This document shows, in pieces, positions 31,273-46,288 of a DNA stretch of 64,000 nucleotides. Both the position numbers and the translations under genes were made by a program. The notes beneath the pieces were generated by a model. The model worked only from the letters and a program-made list of their open reading frames with translations, was not told the origin of the DNA and did no database searches. Each line of letters starts with the position of its first letter. The stretch's first letter is position 1. The DNA comes from Salipaludibacillus agaradhaerens (GTDB taxonomy: Bacteria > Bacillota > Bacilli > Bacillales > Salisediminibacteriaceae): NCBI RefSeq assembly GCF_002019735.1, contig NZ_KV917378.1, positions 2,816,869 through 2,880,868 of the forward strand, given 5' to 3'.

Positions 31273-32550
31273 TTATTTTTTAATTATATTTTTTCCACCC
31301 ATATAAGGGACTAAGACGTCAGGAATATGCACTGTACCATCTTCTTGTTGGTAATTCTCTAAAATGGCTGCTACAGTTCGCCCTATTGCGAGTCCAGAAC
31401 CATTCAACGTATGAACATATTCAGCTTTAGCCGTTTTGTCCCGTTTAAAACGAATATTAGCACGCCTTGCTTGGAAGGCTTCAAAATTACTACAAGAAGA
31501 GATTTCACGATAGGTGCCATTACTTGGCATCCAAACTTCAATATCATACTTTTTAGCAGCGGTAAAACCAAGATCGCCGGTACACATGTTTAGTACACGA
31601 TACGGTAACTTTAATAATTGAAGAACTTTCTCCGCCTGAGACGTTAATAGCTCCAGTTGCTCATAAGAGTCTTCCGGTTTAACAAAGCGAACAAGTTCTA
31701 CTTTATTGAACTGATGCTGACGAATAAGGCCACGAGTATCACGGCCTGCTGAGCCGGCTTCAGAGCGGAAGCAAGCACTGAAAGCTGCATACGCTTTAGG
31801 AAGTTCATTAACATCCATTATTTCGTCCCTATGCATATTTGTTACAGGTACTTCGGCTGTTGGAATAAGGAAGTAGTCCTCTTCTCGAATTTTAAAAGCA
31901 TCCTCTTCAAATTTAGGTAATTGCCCTGTTCCTGTCATGCTGTCACGATTAACCATGTAAGGTGGCAGAACTTCTGTATACCCATGTTCATCCTCATGTA
32001 AATCCATCATAAAGTTAATAAGTGCCCTCTCTAAACGTGCTCCAGCTCCTTTATAGAAGGCAAAACGACTACCTGTCACTTTAGCTGCTCGTTCAAAATC
32101 AACAATGTTCAATTCTTTGGCAATATCCCAATGAGCTTCTTCATCAAAAGAGAAAGAAGGGATCTCTCCCCATTCACGTACGACCGTATTGTCATCCTCA
32201 TCTGCCCCTACTGGCGTACTCTCGTGAGGGATATTTGGTAGAGTTAACAATAAATGAGTGAGCTCCTCATCTAATTGCCGTTGCTCTTCATCCAACTTTT
32301 TAATCTCAGTTGATACTTTTTGCATCTCTTCAATAACATGACTGGCATCTTTCTTTTCCCGTTTCATTTGAGATATTTCCTGGGAAACGGTATTTCTCCG
32401 ACTTTTTAATTCTTCAACATGCTGAATAACACGACGGCGTTTTTCATCCAGTTCTCCGAAAGTATCTAATGCTGTAATGTCCTCGTTACGTTGAGCAAGC
32501 TTTTCTTTCACCTCATTGAAATGGTTTCTTAATAATTTTACATCTAACAT
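31273..32550 (-). CDS. serS: Seryl-tRNA synthetase
   Basis: A 425-aa class II synthetase. The N-terminal antiparallel coiled coil (residues ~30-105) binds tRNA-Ser. Motif 2 lies in [20 protein letters not shown], and motif 3 is [15 protein letters not shown]. Length is normal (425 in B. subtilis). It is preceded by a serine T-box leader and has its own terminator, so it is an independent unit. The start ATG follows GGAGGTCC. Confidence 0.97.
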   Translation of the reverse strand: MLDVKLLRNHFNEVKEKLAQRNEDITALDTFGELDEKRRRVIQHVEELKSRRNTVSQEISQMKREKKDASHVIEEMQKVSTEIKKLDEEQRQLDEELTHLLLTLPNIPHESTPVGADEDDNTVVREWGEIPSFSFDEEAHWDIAKELNIVDFERAAKVTGSRFAFYKGAGARLERALINFMMDLHEDEHGYTEVLPPYMVNRDSMTGTGQLPKFEEDAFKIREEDYFLIPTAEVPVTNMHRDEIMDVNELPKAYAAFSACFRSEAGSAGRDTRGLIRQHQFNKVELVRFVKPEDSYEQLELLTSQAEKVLQLLKLPYRVLNMCTGDLGFTAAKKYDIEVWMPSNGTYREISSCSNFEAFQARRANIRFKRDKTAKAEYVHTLNGSGLAIGRTVAAILENYQQEDGTVHIPDVLVPYMGGKNIIKK

Positions 32551-32720
32551 AATAATGGACCTCCTTTTTATTGTATGACACTCTGAGAAAGTTAACGGTA
32601 AAAATAAACCTTAGCATCACCTTATAAGACGTTATGTCCTTTATGGATTTTCTCAATCGTTAAAACAAGAAGAACTAGCATTATTTTGGGTTCATACTAT
32701 GACACTTTCTTCTAAATAAT

Positions 32721-32975
32721 AAAAAACCCCCATCCCTGAATAAATCAGGGACGAGAGTTAACCCGCGTTGCCACCCTGGTTAAAGCAGATTATACCTGCT
32801 TCCACCTTGTCCTCTCTAACGGTCGAGAGCCCGCACCAGCCTAAAGATATTAAACGTGTGAACATCACGCCTATTATACGTTCAGCTAGTGTGCTCGAGG
32901 ATGGATTCACGGAGCATTGACACCGGCTTTCAGCAGATACCGGTTCTCTGAAGACAATGTTCTTCCGTTACTAAT
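32721..32975 (-). promoter_or_regulatory. Serine T-box leader of serS
   Basis: On the minus strand the T-box core AGGGTGGCAACGCGGG is at 32762-32777. The specifier is TCC (GTGAATCCATCC; codon at 32903-32905), a serine codon, and bulge UGGC fits the G discriminator of tRNA-Ser. A terminator with TCCCTGA pairs and a T run follows at 32721-32752. Uncharged tRNA-Ser is known to stabilise the antiterminator in such leaders. Confidence 0.93.
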
Positions 32976-33038
32976 TCCTGTCGTCACATTTACTTATAAG
33001 TTTAGTAATTATAGCATAACCGATTGTCACGATTAAAA

Positions 33039-33626
33039 TCAAGTATGGATCTGGTGATAGTTACGGACCATCTGTACAAAATGCTGATGCATCCGATTAT
33101 CCTCTGTTAATTCAGGATGAAAAGAACAAGCCATGAATGGGCCTTGCTTAGCAGCCACGATATCACCATCAAATGTGGCAAGTACATCTACTTCTGGACC
33201 AACGCGTGTAATAATAGGCGCACGAATAAAGATCGCTTCCACATCCTCACCCACCTGCTCCATTTTTAATGAAGCTTCAAAGCTTTCGCGTTGTCGGCCA
33301 AATGCATTTCGCTCTACCGTCATATTCATTACCGATAAATGGGGCTCTGTTTGACCTACAATTTCAGTAGCCATAAGGATAGCACCTGCACATGTGCCAA
33401 AAATCGGTTTCTCCATTTTAGCAAATGCTTGTAGGGGTTCATAAAAACCATATAAATTAATGAGCCTCCGCATCGTCGTACTTTCTCCACCAGGAAAAAC
33501 AAGCCCATCAATCATATCAAGCTGTTCTTTTTTCTTCACAATTGTAATGGTTACGTCAGAGGCATGTAACGCTTTTACATGCTCTCTAACTGCCCCTTGA
33601 AGGGCTAGGACACCGATGTTAATCAT
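33039..33626 (-). CDS. pdxT: Pyridoxal 5'-phosphate synthase glutaminase PdxT
   Basis: A 195-aa class I glutaminase that supplies ammonia to PdxS. Motifs: GGESTTM (oxyanion region), the nucleophile Cys79 in FGTCAGAIL, and the His-Glu pair in FHPEL near the C-terminus. The start at MINIGVLALQG is that of the family; an earlier ATG adds seven residues. It follows pdxS by 36 bases; the two form the B6 operon. Confidence 0.96.
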   Translation of the reverse strand: MINIGVLALQGAVREHVKALHASDVTITIVKKKEQLDMIDGLVFPGGESTTMRRLINLYGFYEPLQAFAKMEKPIFGTCAGAILMATEIVGQTEPHLSVMNMTVERNAFGRQRESFEASLKMEQVGEDVEAIFIRAPIITRVGPEVDVLATFDGDIVAAKQGPFMACSFHPELTEDNRMHQHFVQMVRNYHQIHT

Positions 33627-33662
33627 GGTGGCACACACCTCTTTCATTTTCCTCCTGGGTCT

Positions 33663-34550
33663 TTACCAACCACGGTCCTGCATCCGGTCTTTCTTTTCAA
33701 TGGCCGAAATTTCAATCCCCTTCATAGCGGGACCTAACCCTTTTGATAATTCAGCAATTAAGGCATAATCATCGTAATGTGTGGTAGCTTCAACAATGGC
33801 TTTAGCAAATTTCGGTGGGTTCTCAGATTTAAAGATCCCTGATCCAACAAAGACACCATCAGATCCAAGCTGCATCATCAGTGCAGCATCAGCCGGAGTA
33901 GCCACACCCCCAGCAGCAAAGTTAACGACAGGTAAACGACCATTACGCTTAATGTCTAGTAAGATTTCATAAGGGGCACCTAAATTCTTTGCTTCAGTCA
34001 TTAACTCATCTTCTGACATGCCAATAACTTTGTTAACTTGAGCTTGCATAAGACGTTGATGACGAACCGCTTCAACAATATTACCTGTCCCAGGTTCACC
34101 TTTCGTTCTAATCATAGAAGCTCCTTCACCGATTCGACGGGCAGCTTCTCCTAAATCACGAGCGCCACATACAAAAGGTACCGTATAATCTCGCTTATTT
34201 AGATGAAAGACTTCATCAGCAGGTGTTAATACTTCACTCTCATCAATATAATCTACACCTAGTGCTTCAAGAAGACGAGCTTCTACAATATGACCGATAC
34301 GCGCTTTAGCCATGACTGGAATTGAAACGGCATTTTGCACTTCTTCGACAATGAGTGGGTCAGCCATTCTTGCTACGCCACCAGCTGCTCGAATATCTGA
34401 AGGCACACGCTCAAGTGCCATGACCGCTACCGCTCCAGCTTCTTCAGCAATTTTAGCCTGTTCAGCGTTCACCACGTCCATGATGACACCGCCTTTTTGC
34501 ATTTCTGCCATACCTCGTTTTACACGATCAGTCCCTACTTGTCTATCCAT
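33663..34550 (-). CDS. pdxS: Pyridoxal 5'-phosphate synthase lyase subunit PdxS
   Basis: A 295-aa (beta/alpha)8-barrel enzyme making PLP from ribose 5-phosphate, glyceraldehyde 3-phosphate and ammonia. Two catalytic lysines are visible: Lys82 in MAKARIGH and Lys150 in [10 protein letters not shown] (81 and 149 in B. subtilis). It forms a dodecamer decorated by PdxT. The gene lies downstream of dacA as in B. subtilis; a TATAAT near 34607-34612 on the minus strand may belong to its own promoter. Confidence 0.97.
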   Translation of the reverse strand: MDRQVGTDRVKRGMAEMQKGGVIMDVVNAEQAKIAEEAGAVAVMALERVPSDIRAAGGVARMADPLIVEEVQNAVSIPVMAKARIGHIVEARLLEALGVDYIDESEVLTPADEVFHLNKRDYTVPFVCGARDLGEAARRIGEGASMIRTKGEPGTGNIVEAVRHQRLMQAQVNKVIGMSEDELMTEAKNLGAPYEILLDIKRNGRLPVVNFAAGGVATPADAALMMQLGSDGVFVGSGIFKSENPPKFAKAIVEATTHYDDYALIAELSKGLGPAMKGIEISAIEKKDRMQDRGW

Positions 34551-34675
34551 GAGGATCCCCCTTTAGATTAGTAATTTATTATCTGCTTAAATTACATACC
34601 TTCTATTATAACTAAAAATCCGATAAAATTAATAGGGTTTTATTTATTATAGTCAGAAAAGTATAAACGTTTAAC

Positions 34676-36076
34676 TTAGAACCAGCCACGCACAGTATCA
34701 GCGACAGTGGACCATAAACCAGCAAAAAAGTTACCAATTCCTTGTAACATAAGTGAAAACCAGCCTGCACGCTCCACATTTTCGGTTGTCACCACGTCTA
34801 CAGAAGTGCTACCTTCTTCTCCTGGCAAGTACGCTTCATCACTTTCACCATTATAGGTTACAACAAGTTGTCCAACTACTGTCCCTTCTTCAATAGGTGC
34901 TTCAAGTTTTCCAGAGGCGGTAAAAAGACTTTCATCGACTTCAAATGAATAGGAGTAAGCTTCTAGATCCTCCTCCTGAATTACCATTGTGATAGCCTCA
35001 CTAGATGCTATCGCGACATCATCCTCTTTCCCTTTGGCAACTGGGACTGTTTCATGGCCTTCCAGCGTCATGTCTGCTGGAAATAGTTCGTGTGCAGAAA
35101 AATTATTGAAGCCCCATGACATAAGTCGTTCAGTCTCATTAAATCGTTCTACTTCGGACTGAGCCCCCATCACGACACTGACAAATCGCTGACCATCACG
35201 CTCTCCTGTTCCAGTAAAAGTAAAACCAGCTGCATTTGTATGACCTGTTTTTAGACCATCAATATACTCATTATCTAATTCCGTTAATTGTGTACCTTCA
35301 AGCATCCAGTTCCAATTCTGCATTGTCACAGCATCTTCTGTGCCATCACGGAAAATCTTTTCTGGAATACTGGCTGTTTCAAGGACTTCAGGATAATCAT
35401 TAACTAAGTGATAAGCAAGAACTGCGGCCGCTTTAGCGGACATGTAATTATCTTCATTTTCCCCAGTACCTTCGGGATGATTCCCATTTAACAGATGATT
35501 TGGTAATCCAGTTGAATTAACAAATTGAAAATCACCTAATCCTTCGTCTGCTACATCATCTATATTTCCAATACCATATTCTTCTCCTGCGTCACGAAGT
35601 GTCGTCCCCATACCAATTTCTTTTCCTGTTTCATTCATGCGTTCTACAAAGGCACCTTCAGACCCTTCGATGAGCTCTGCCAGAGCCATTGTTGCACCAT
35701 TTGCAGAATATATCGCTACAGCTTCATATAATTCTCTTACAGTATATTCTTCATCGATTCTCATCGGTACATTCGATAAACCGCGATCATGGGACAATCC
35801 TGCTAAATATTCACTGACAGGGACAATATCATCCCAAGCAATTTCCCCATTATTAATCGCTTCTAAAATAATGTACTCACTCATCATTTTTGTCATACTC
35901 GCTGGCGGTAAAGCCTGATCTGCATTTTGTTGATACAAAATCTTTCCGCTACCTGCATCTACAAGTATGACTGTGTCAACACCTGCATCATAAGAGGCAT
36001 CGGCTGTTCCAGCAACTGTAAACATACTGGATATCGTAACTAATACAATTAACAACAAAAAACTTAATTTTCTCAC
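34676..36076 (-). CDS. dacA: D-alanyl-D-alanine carboxypeptidase (PBP5)
   Basis: A protein of ~466 aa, with a signal peptide, the penicillin-binding catalytic domain and a C-terminal amphipathic helix (SLMLQGIGNFFAGLWSTVAD) for membrane attachment. Active-site motifs are SMTK, SAN and KTG, in that order. It trims the terminal D-Ala from peptidoglycan stem peptides. The external part is acid-rich, as in halophilic or alkaliphilic relatives. The start is uncertain within four codons; a GTG at 36076 gives the best spacing from AGAGGTGG. Confidence 0.96.
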   Translation of the reverse strand: MRKLSFLLLIVLVTISSMFTVAGTADASYDAGVDTVILVDAGSGKILYQQNADQALPPASMTKMMSEYIILEAINNGEIAWDDIVPVSEYLAGLSHDRGLSNVPMRIDEEYTVRELYEAVAIYSANGATMALAELIEGSEGAFVERMNETGKEIGMGTTLRDAGEEYGIGNIDDVADEGLGDFQFVNSTGLPNHLLNGNHPEGTGENEDNYMSAKAAAVLAYHLVNDYPEVLETASIPEKIFRDGTEDAVTMQNWNWMLEGTQLTELDNEYIDGLKTGHTNAAGFTFTGTGERDGQRFVSVVMGAQSEVERFNETERLMSWGFNNFSAHELFPADMTLEGHETVPVAKGKEDDVAIASSEAITMVIQEEDLEAYSYSFEVDESLFTASGKLEAPIEEGTVVGQLVVTYNGESDEAYLPGEEGSTSVDVVTTENVERAGWFSLMLQGIGNFFAGLWSTVADTVRGWF

Positions 36077-36196
36077 CACTTTTTCCACCTCTTCTTACGA
36101 TCTAATATCTATATAAATCACCTTACCGTGATGGCTTTTAATCTGTTTATCGCAATAGTGAACAAACGTCATTTTACCATATTCCTCACTAAAAAA

Positions 36197-36223
36197 ATAG
36201 ATAGGGGAGACCCCTATCTATTA
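36197..36223 (-). terminator. Terminator of guaB
   Basis: AATAGATAGGGG-AGA-CCCCTATCTATT, a near-perfect 12-base stem, followed on the minus strand by TTTTTTT. It lies 13 bases after guaB. Confidence 0.92.
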
Positions 36224-36235
36224 GTTTATTTCAAC

Positions 36236-37708
<1,473 letters not shown>

Positions 37709-37735
37709 TCACAAATTGGCCAAAATATTATTAGT

Positions 37736-37764
37736 AGATTAACAATAGGATAAACTACTGTCAA
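37736..37764 (-). promoter_or_regulatory. guaB promoter
   Basis: On the minus strand TTGACA (37759-37764), a 17-base spacer and TAATCT (37736-37741), about 45 bases upstream of guaB. Confidence 0.65.
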
Positions 37765-37834
37765 GACAAGGATTATAGTTTAAAGATTCAGTCTTTTATA
37801 CAACCGACAACAATGACTCAAAAAGGAGCTATTT

Positions 37835-38782
37835 ATGGTCAAACAACCACCCTTTACGACATTATTTCAATCTGCAGATTTTGCAAAAAACTACCTAACT
37901 AATCACTATAAAGCCTATTTTACCCATCCTGAAGAAAAAGCATATAAATGCTGTTACTCATTCGTTTATTACATCGATCTCGGCTCTCATTATTTTGATC
38001 AAGGTAAACGTGCTCCCCTTTCCATTAAACCGGTCCTTCTATTTTATGGCCTATCTAATTGGTTAAAAGCAGCGTTATTAACCATTGATCCTGATTATCC
38101 AGCCACAACTCAAGTATTAGCTCATGGTCTATCAGCAAGAAAGCGGAAAAAGCAGGGCTATGAATTCCTTTCAGATGAAGTTAGGTACCAAAAAGAAGGA
38201 CTATTTCCTTATTTATCATCAAAGTTGTTTAATATAAAGCAAGTAACCGGTGAAAAAATAAAAATGCGCCACTTGCTATTCAACATTCCAGAAATGCAGA
38301 CGATTTTATTTTCACTATTTAATGAAACTGGGCTTGTACCATTAAATGTGATGACTGCTCCAGACAATTACTTACTTAAAAAGGCATGCCTAAATTTTAA
38401 AGATCATGAGTTCCAAAGATGGCTTCGTCTCGTAAACGATTTATCTGATCCAAACATAATTGTTCAAAATAAAGAGGAAAGTATTCATTTTAGAATACAA
38501 CCTGAGACTTTATCACAATTGTGTCTTATTCGAGCAAGTATGAGCGGCATAGTATATATCCCTCGTTATCCAGAAGAGATACCACGTACACCTGAATTAC
38601 TCGTTCATTATATGCTGCTCTATCAGCTAAGTATGATTTGCCGTTATGAGACAGAATGGTGGGGAGACCTTATTTATTCTTTCTCCTCTAATGACCTCCC
38701 AGTAATTACAAAGTGGTTAGAAGTCTCCCAATCCAAAAGTCCTTGGCTCATTAATCAATTCTTTTTCCCTAAAAAGGAGTAG
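37835..38782 (+). CDS. yaaC: YaaC family protein
   Basis: A 315-aa soluble protein of unknown function recognised by its sequence (VLLFYGLSNWLKAALLTIDP, AHGLSARKRKKQGYEFLSDE, HYMLLYQLSMICRYE) and its position, divergent from guaB exactly as in B. subtilis. No catalytic motif is evident. AAGGAG lies eight bases before the ATG. A strong palindromic terminator follows. Confidence 0.9.
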   Translation: MVKQPPFTTLFQSADFAKNYLTNHYKAYFTHPEEKAYKCCYSFVYYIDLGSHYFDQGKRAPLSIKPVLLFYGLSNWLKAALLTIDPDYPATTQVLAHGLSARKRKKQGYEFLSDEVRYQKEGLFPYLSSKLFNIKQVTGEKIKMRHLLFNIPEMQTILFSLFNETGLVPLNVMTAPDNYLLKKACLNFKDHEFQRWLRLVNDLSDPNIIVQNKEESIHFRIQPETLSQLCLIRASMSGIVYIPRYPEEIPRTPELLVHYMLLYQLSMICRYETEWWGDLIYSFSSNDLPVITKWLEVSQSKSPWLINQFFFPKKE

Positions 38783-38891
38783 AGTAACGATTTACTTTAC
38801 TTCAAGTAATGCTTACATTTATTTTTAAACCCTCACTTAAAAAAATTTCTATATGTCGTTTATCATCTTATCTCTGAATAACTAACCCTAT

Positions 38892-38930
38892 CTCAAATGT
38901 TATTTTTTATTAAAAAAAATAACATTTGAG
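38892..38930 (+). terminator. Palindromic terminator after yaaC
   Basis: CTCAAATGTTATTTTTT and its complement around a short AT loop. The stem is long; T-rich sequence lies within the stem rather than after it, so it may act in both directions. Confidence 0.6.
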
Positions 38931-39117
38931 GTGCCACTTATTGAAAATGAGGCTTGGATTAGAAAAAAATAGAATGACTTCAGCTATACTCAAAAAAACA
39001 AATTACTATTTCTTTACTTAAGTTAATGGCATTTAAAAAACGGCCCTCTCTCCATTAGCGTTCCTATTAAAAATATTTACTTAATTATGGTTTAATGAAT
39101 TTTGTACGGTCCCTTTT

Positions 39118-39170
39118 TATCACAGATAAACGTCCGTAAAACGCCAATCTCAAAATAGAGAGCAGAGATG
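39118..39170 (-). repeat. Interspersed repeat family 1, copy D (3' end only)
   Basis: On the minus strand it holds TCTCTGCTCTCTATTTTGAG, GGCGTTTTACGGACG and TTTATCTGTGATA, the last third of copies E and G. The join to the 5S-like relic next to it is abrupt. Confidence 0.75.
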
Positions 39171-39213
39171 ACTTCCCAAGGGGGAGGCCTCCAACTTTCT
39201 TCGGCGCTCTGAG
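39170..39213 (-). pseudogene. 5S rRNA-like relic
   Basis: In plus-strand orientation it reads GACTTCCC, GGGGGAGGCCTCCAACTT and CTTCGGCGCT, resembling the real 5S stretch (GACGTCCTAC, GGGGGAGAGCCCCCAACTAT, CATCGGCGCT) with substitutions and a short deletion. It is about 180 bases beyond the true 5S gene of operon 2, in the same orientation. A chance or convergent hairpin is the alternative. Confidence 0.45.
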
Positions 39214-39329
39214 GGATTGGCTGAATGGCGCATCTCTTCGTCACCTACATTCGTCCAGTGCTCATGCCCATAGGGCACTCCGCGCTTCCCTCTCTTGCTT
39301 CCTTGACTTGCTTGTCCTTCCAATCCCTC
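39211..39329. repeat. Large imperfect palindrome near rRNA operon 2
   Basis: A ten-base perfect arm GAGGGATTGG (39211-39220) pairs with CCAATCCCTC (39320-39329). Inside are further partial arms (GTGCTCATGCCC / GGGCACT) and a TTGCTTCCTTGACTTGC block. A similar TTGCTTCCTCG block lies in the ITS of both rRNA operons. Confidence 0.55.
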
Positions 39330-39363
39330 GTTTCAGCGCATCCATTCCTATACATACAAAAAA

Positions 39364-39383
39364 GACACTCTCATAAGAGTGTC
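39364..39383 (-). terminator. Terminator of rRNA operon 2
   Basis: GACACTCTC-ATA-AGAGTGTC, a near-perfect hairpin, followed on the minus strand by TTTTTT; equivalent to the terminator at 1964 with two stem bases different. Confidence 0.88.
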
Positions 39384-39390
39384 CTCAGTC

Positions 39391-39507
39391 GCTCAGCGAC
39401 GTCCTACTTTCACAGGGGGAGAGCCCCCAACTATCATCGGCGCTGGAGAGCTTAACTACCGTGTTCGGCATGGGAACGGGTGTGACCTCTCCGCGATTGT
39501 CACTGAA
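39391..39507 (-). rRNA. rrf: 5S ribosomal RNA, operon 2
   Basis: Same sequence by eye as the copy at 1993-2108, including the helix I pair and the CCCGTTCCCATGCCGA block. Confidence 0.95.
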
Positions 39508-39591
39508 CATATCAAGGTCTTATCGACCTTTCAAAACTGGATAACGGGACTGATAGGACATCATGTCTTAGAGAAAAGACGACTTGCTTTT

Positions 39592-42528
<2,937 letters not shown>

Positions 42529-42937
42529 TCTTAAACCGCAGATCATCGGCAGAGCTCGTCGTCAGCTGCGTTCGCTCACCATCCTCACGTACCTCAGTAC
42601 GTTCCGGTGTTGCGCTCACTTGCTTCCTCGATCTCTTTGATGCTCTTTGTTTAAACACACTTCTGGCTTATCACCAGGTGGCTTAAACCCTTTCCTTTAT
42701 TAAAAAGGCGGTTTTAGGCGTCTTAATGGCCTTTTTCTAAGACACTCGGTTCTCTCATCGTTTGATTAAATCAAGCGATTGTGAACCGGTGATGTCATTT
42801 ATCAGTCTTTCGTTATCCAGTTTTCAAAGGTCGATTCTTACCCAACGGGTAAGTTTTTCTATCTGAGAGTTTAACCTCTCAAAACTAAACAAAATAGCCA
42901 AAGCAAAGTTTTAATAAGCTGAGCTTAATAGCTCCTT
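42529..42937 (-). other. 16S-23S internal transcribed spacer, operon 2, no tRNA genes
   Basis: As in operon 1, with base changes seen at three places near the 23S end (CATCGGCAGAGCTCG against CATCGACAGAGCGCG, and TTTAAACAC against TTTAAGCAC). The processing arms and the palindromic block are kept. Confidence 0.8.
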
Positions 42938-44507
<1,570 letters not shown>

Positions 44508-44699
44508 GTTCGATGTCTCTGACATCATGTCCAAACTTTCGTCTGGCGTTGTTGAATGTTTCCACTCAACGCTTTGTTTCTTTGACGGGATATTTTCATA
44601 TCCCACTTTGCTTGGCTTTTTGTTTAGTTTTCAAAGGTCAACTACACTCTTTTCTTTCATAAAAAATGAGTGCGCTTTCTCTGTTGTTGCGACTTATAT

Positions 44700-44728
44700 A
44701 TCATATCAAAATCTACTCCTTATGTCAA
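44700..44728 (-). promoter_or_regulatory. rRNA operon 2 promoter P2
   Basis: On the minus strand TTGACA (44723-44728), a 17-base spacer and TATGAT (44700-44705), close to the sigma-A consensus. A hairpin CACTCTCACAGTG lies just upstream. Confidence 0.82.
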
Positions 44729-44790
44729 CACTGTGAGAGTGTGATTTTCACCAGAATTAATTTTGATTTGTTTTTTCAGCAACGTTTAAT

Positions 44791-44820
44791 AATATACCAC
44801 AAAAAAATATAGTAATGCAA
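44791..44820 (-). promoter_or_regulatory. rRNA operon 2 promoter P1
   Basis: On the minus strand TTGCAT (44815-44820), an 18-base spacer and TATATT (44791-44796), with an AT-rich stretch upstream. Same tandem layout as operon 1. Confidence 0.65.
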
Positions 44821-44988
44821 CTCTTTTTTTAAAATAAATCATTCTTTCTATATTTATATACACCTTCCATATTTAAATTAAACTAACTATTTAAGTGCCT
44901 TCATAATCCATATTGTATGGAAGGATTTATTTAATGGTGCATGTCACGATTATTTTAATATGGGAATGTTTATTGATCAAAAGAAAAA

Positions 44989-45009
44989 AGAAGGGATATA
45001 CCCCTTCTT
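44989..45009 (-). terminator. Terminator of the HD-GYP gene
   Basis: On the minus strand AAGAAGGGG-TATAT-CCCTTCTT followed by TTTTCTTTT, ten bases after the stop codon. Confidence 0.82.
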
Positions 45010-45019
45010 CCAAGAATTA

Positions 45020-46153
45020 TTACACATTAATTTCTTCTTCTCTATGGAAGTCCAATAATTCTTCCTCGATAACAATCTCTGGGTGCTTCAATAAATCGAG
45101 TAATATTTCTCCTTCATCAATTAGTTTAAGTATTGGACGTGTCGGATGCTGGTAATTTTGATAAAGGACTTCTCCGATCATCCCGTTATTCAAACGGACT
45201 TTTCTTCCAATAGATAAATCTACAGTCATTTGAATAAGGTGGTTTAGTAAAGAGTGATCTAATTTGCCGAATTGGTCCACTTTCAATGAATCAATCACTT
45301 TATAAGGGGACTGTTTAGACCGATAATATCTTTCAGAAGTCATGGCATGGAATACATCAGCAATAGCAATCACTTTTGCATATTTGTGAAGCTTACTTCC
45401 CTTTTCTTTTAGAGGGTAACCACTTCCGTCCTCTCTTTCATGATGTTGTAGAATTCCAACTAACGCATTTTTAGTAAGCCCTTGGGTATCTTCTAACATG
45501 CGATAACCAATGATTGGATGCTTCTTTACCTCTTCATACTGTTCAGAAGTTAAAGTGCTTTTTCTCTCAAATGCGTTAAATGGTAACTTTGCCATACCAC
45601 AATCTGCTAACAGTCCTGCAATCCCTAATTGAATCACTTCTCCGTTTTTCAATCCTAATCGTTTACCCAATAAAGCACTAAAAACACTGACTGCAACTGA
45701 ATGAAAATAAATATAATCTTGCTTTGTACTATAGTGATGGAGTTGCATTAAATCACTTTTAGTGGGGGACTGTTCATATAACGGTAGGAAAACGTTCCTC
45801 ACAGCAAAAGCATCAACTTTTACGCCACCTTTCCAATCATTAAACAACCTTTTAAACTGTTGGACAGCTCGTAAATAATAGTCAATAAAAGTATCTTCTT
45901 TTTCAGGAATGTCTTGTTTTAAATCTGACTCTTTTTCCTCTAACTCTAAACTAATCCCTTCTCCAGGCTTAAAAACCTCACCATTTACAAGGATAGGCTC
46001 TACCTTTACCCGTTCAATTAAAAATACAACTAGCATTCGTAAATGCTCTTCCGTTAGAACGGTTTTCTTCCGTAGCAATGGTGTATTCGATCGTTTATAA
46101 ACATCTTCAGCTAAAATGCATCCAGGGATAAGATTTTGTGTTTTCACATTCAT
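45020..46153 (-). CDS. HD-GYP domain protein with altered HD motif
   Basis: A 377-aa soluble protein. The C-terminal two thirds carry an HD-GYP domain: His151, then LLADCGMAKLP where HDxGK is expected (Ala183-Asp184), His212 in KHP, HHEREDGSGYP with the GYP at 245-247, and RYYRSKQSP. Intact HD-GYP domains hydrolyse cyclic di-GMP. Loss of the HD histidine and of the lysine suggests reduced or no activity, perhaps a binding role. Start chosen at MNVKTQNLIPG after a G-rich site. Position between gyrA and the rRNA operon occurs in other Bacillaceae. Confidence 0.82.
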   Translation of the reverse strand: MNVKTQNLIPGCILAEDVYKRSNTPLLRKKTVLTEEHLRMLVVFLIERVKVEPILVNGEVFKPGEGISLELEEKESDLKQDIPEKEDTFIDYYLRAVQQFKRLFNDWKGGVKVDAFAVRNVFLPLYEQSPTKSDLMQLHHYSTKQDYIYFHSVAVSVFSALLGKRLGLKNGEVIQLGIAGLLADCGMAKLPFNAFERKSTLTSEQYEEVKKHPIIGYRMLEDTQGLTKNALVGILQHHEREDGSGYPLKEKGSKLHKYAKVIAIADVFHAMTSERYYRSKQSPYKVIDSLKVDQFGKLDHSLLNHLIQMTVDLSIGRKVRLNNGMIGEVLYQNYQHPTRPILKLIDEGEILLDLLKHPEIVIEEELLDFHREEEINV

Positions 46154-46288
46154 TATTAATGCCCGCCCTTCGTCCATGTTACTTCTATATTGAAAGTAAA
46201 CTAGGAAAAAAGTCAACTATTTTACCAAAAAATTCATTACAAACATCTTAATTACAAACAAAAAGGCCTAATTCAATACCTGTAAATC

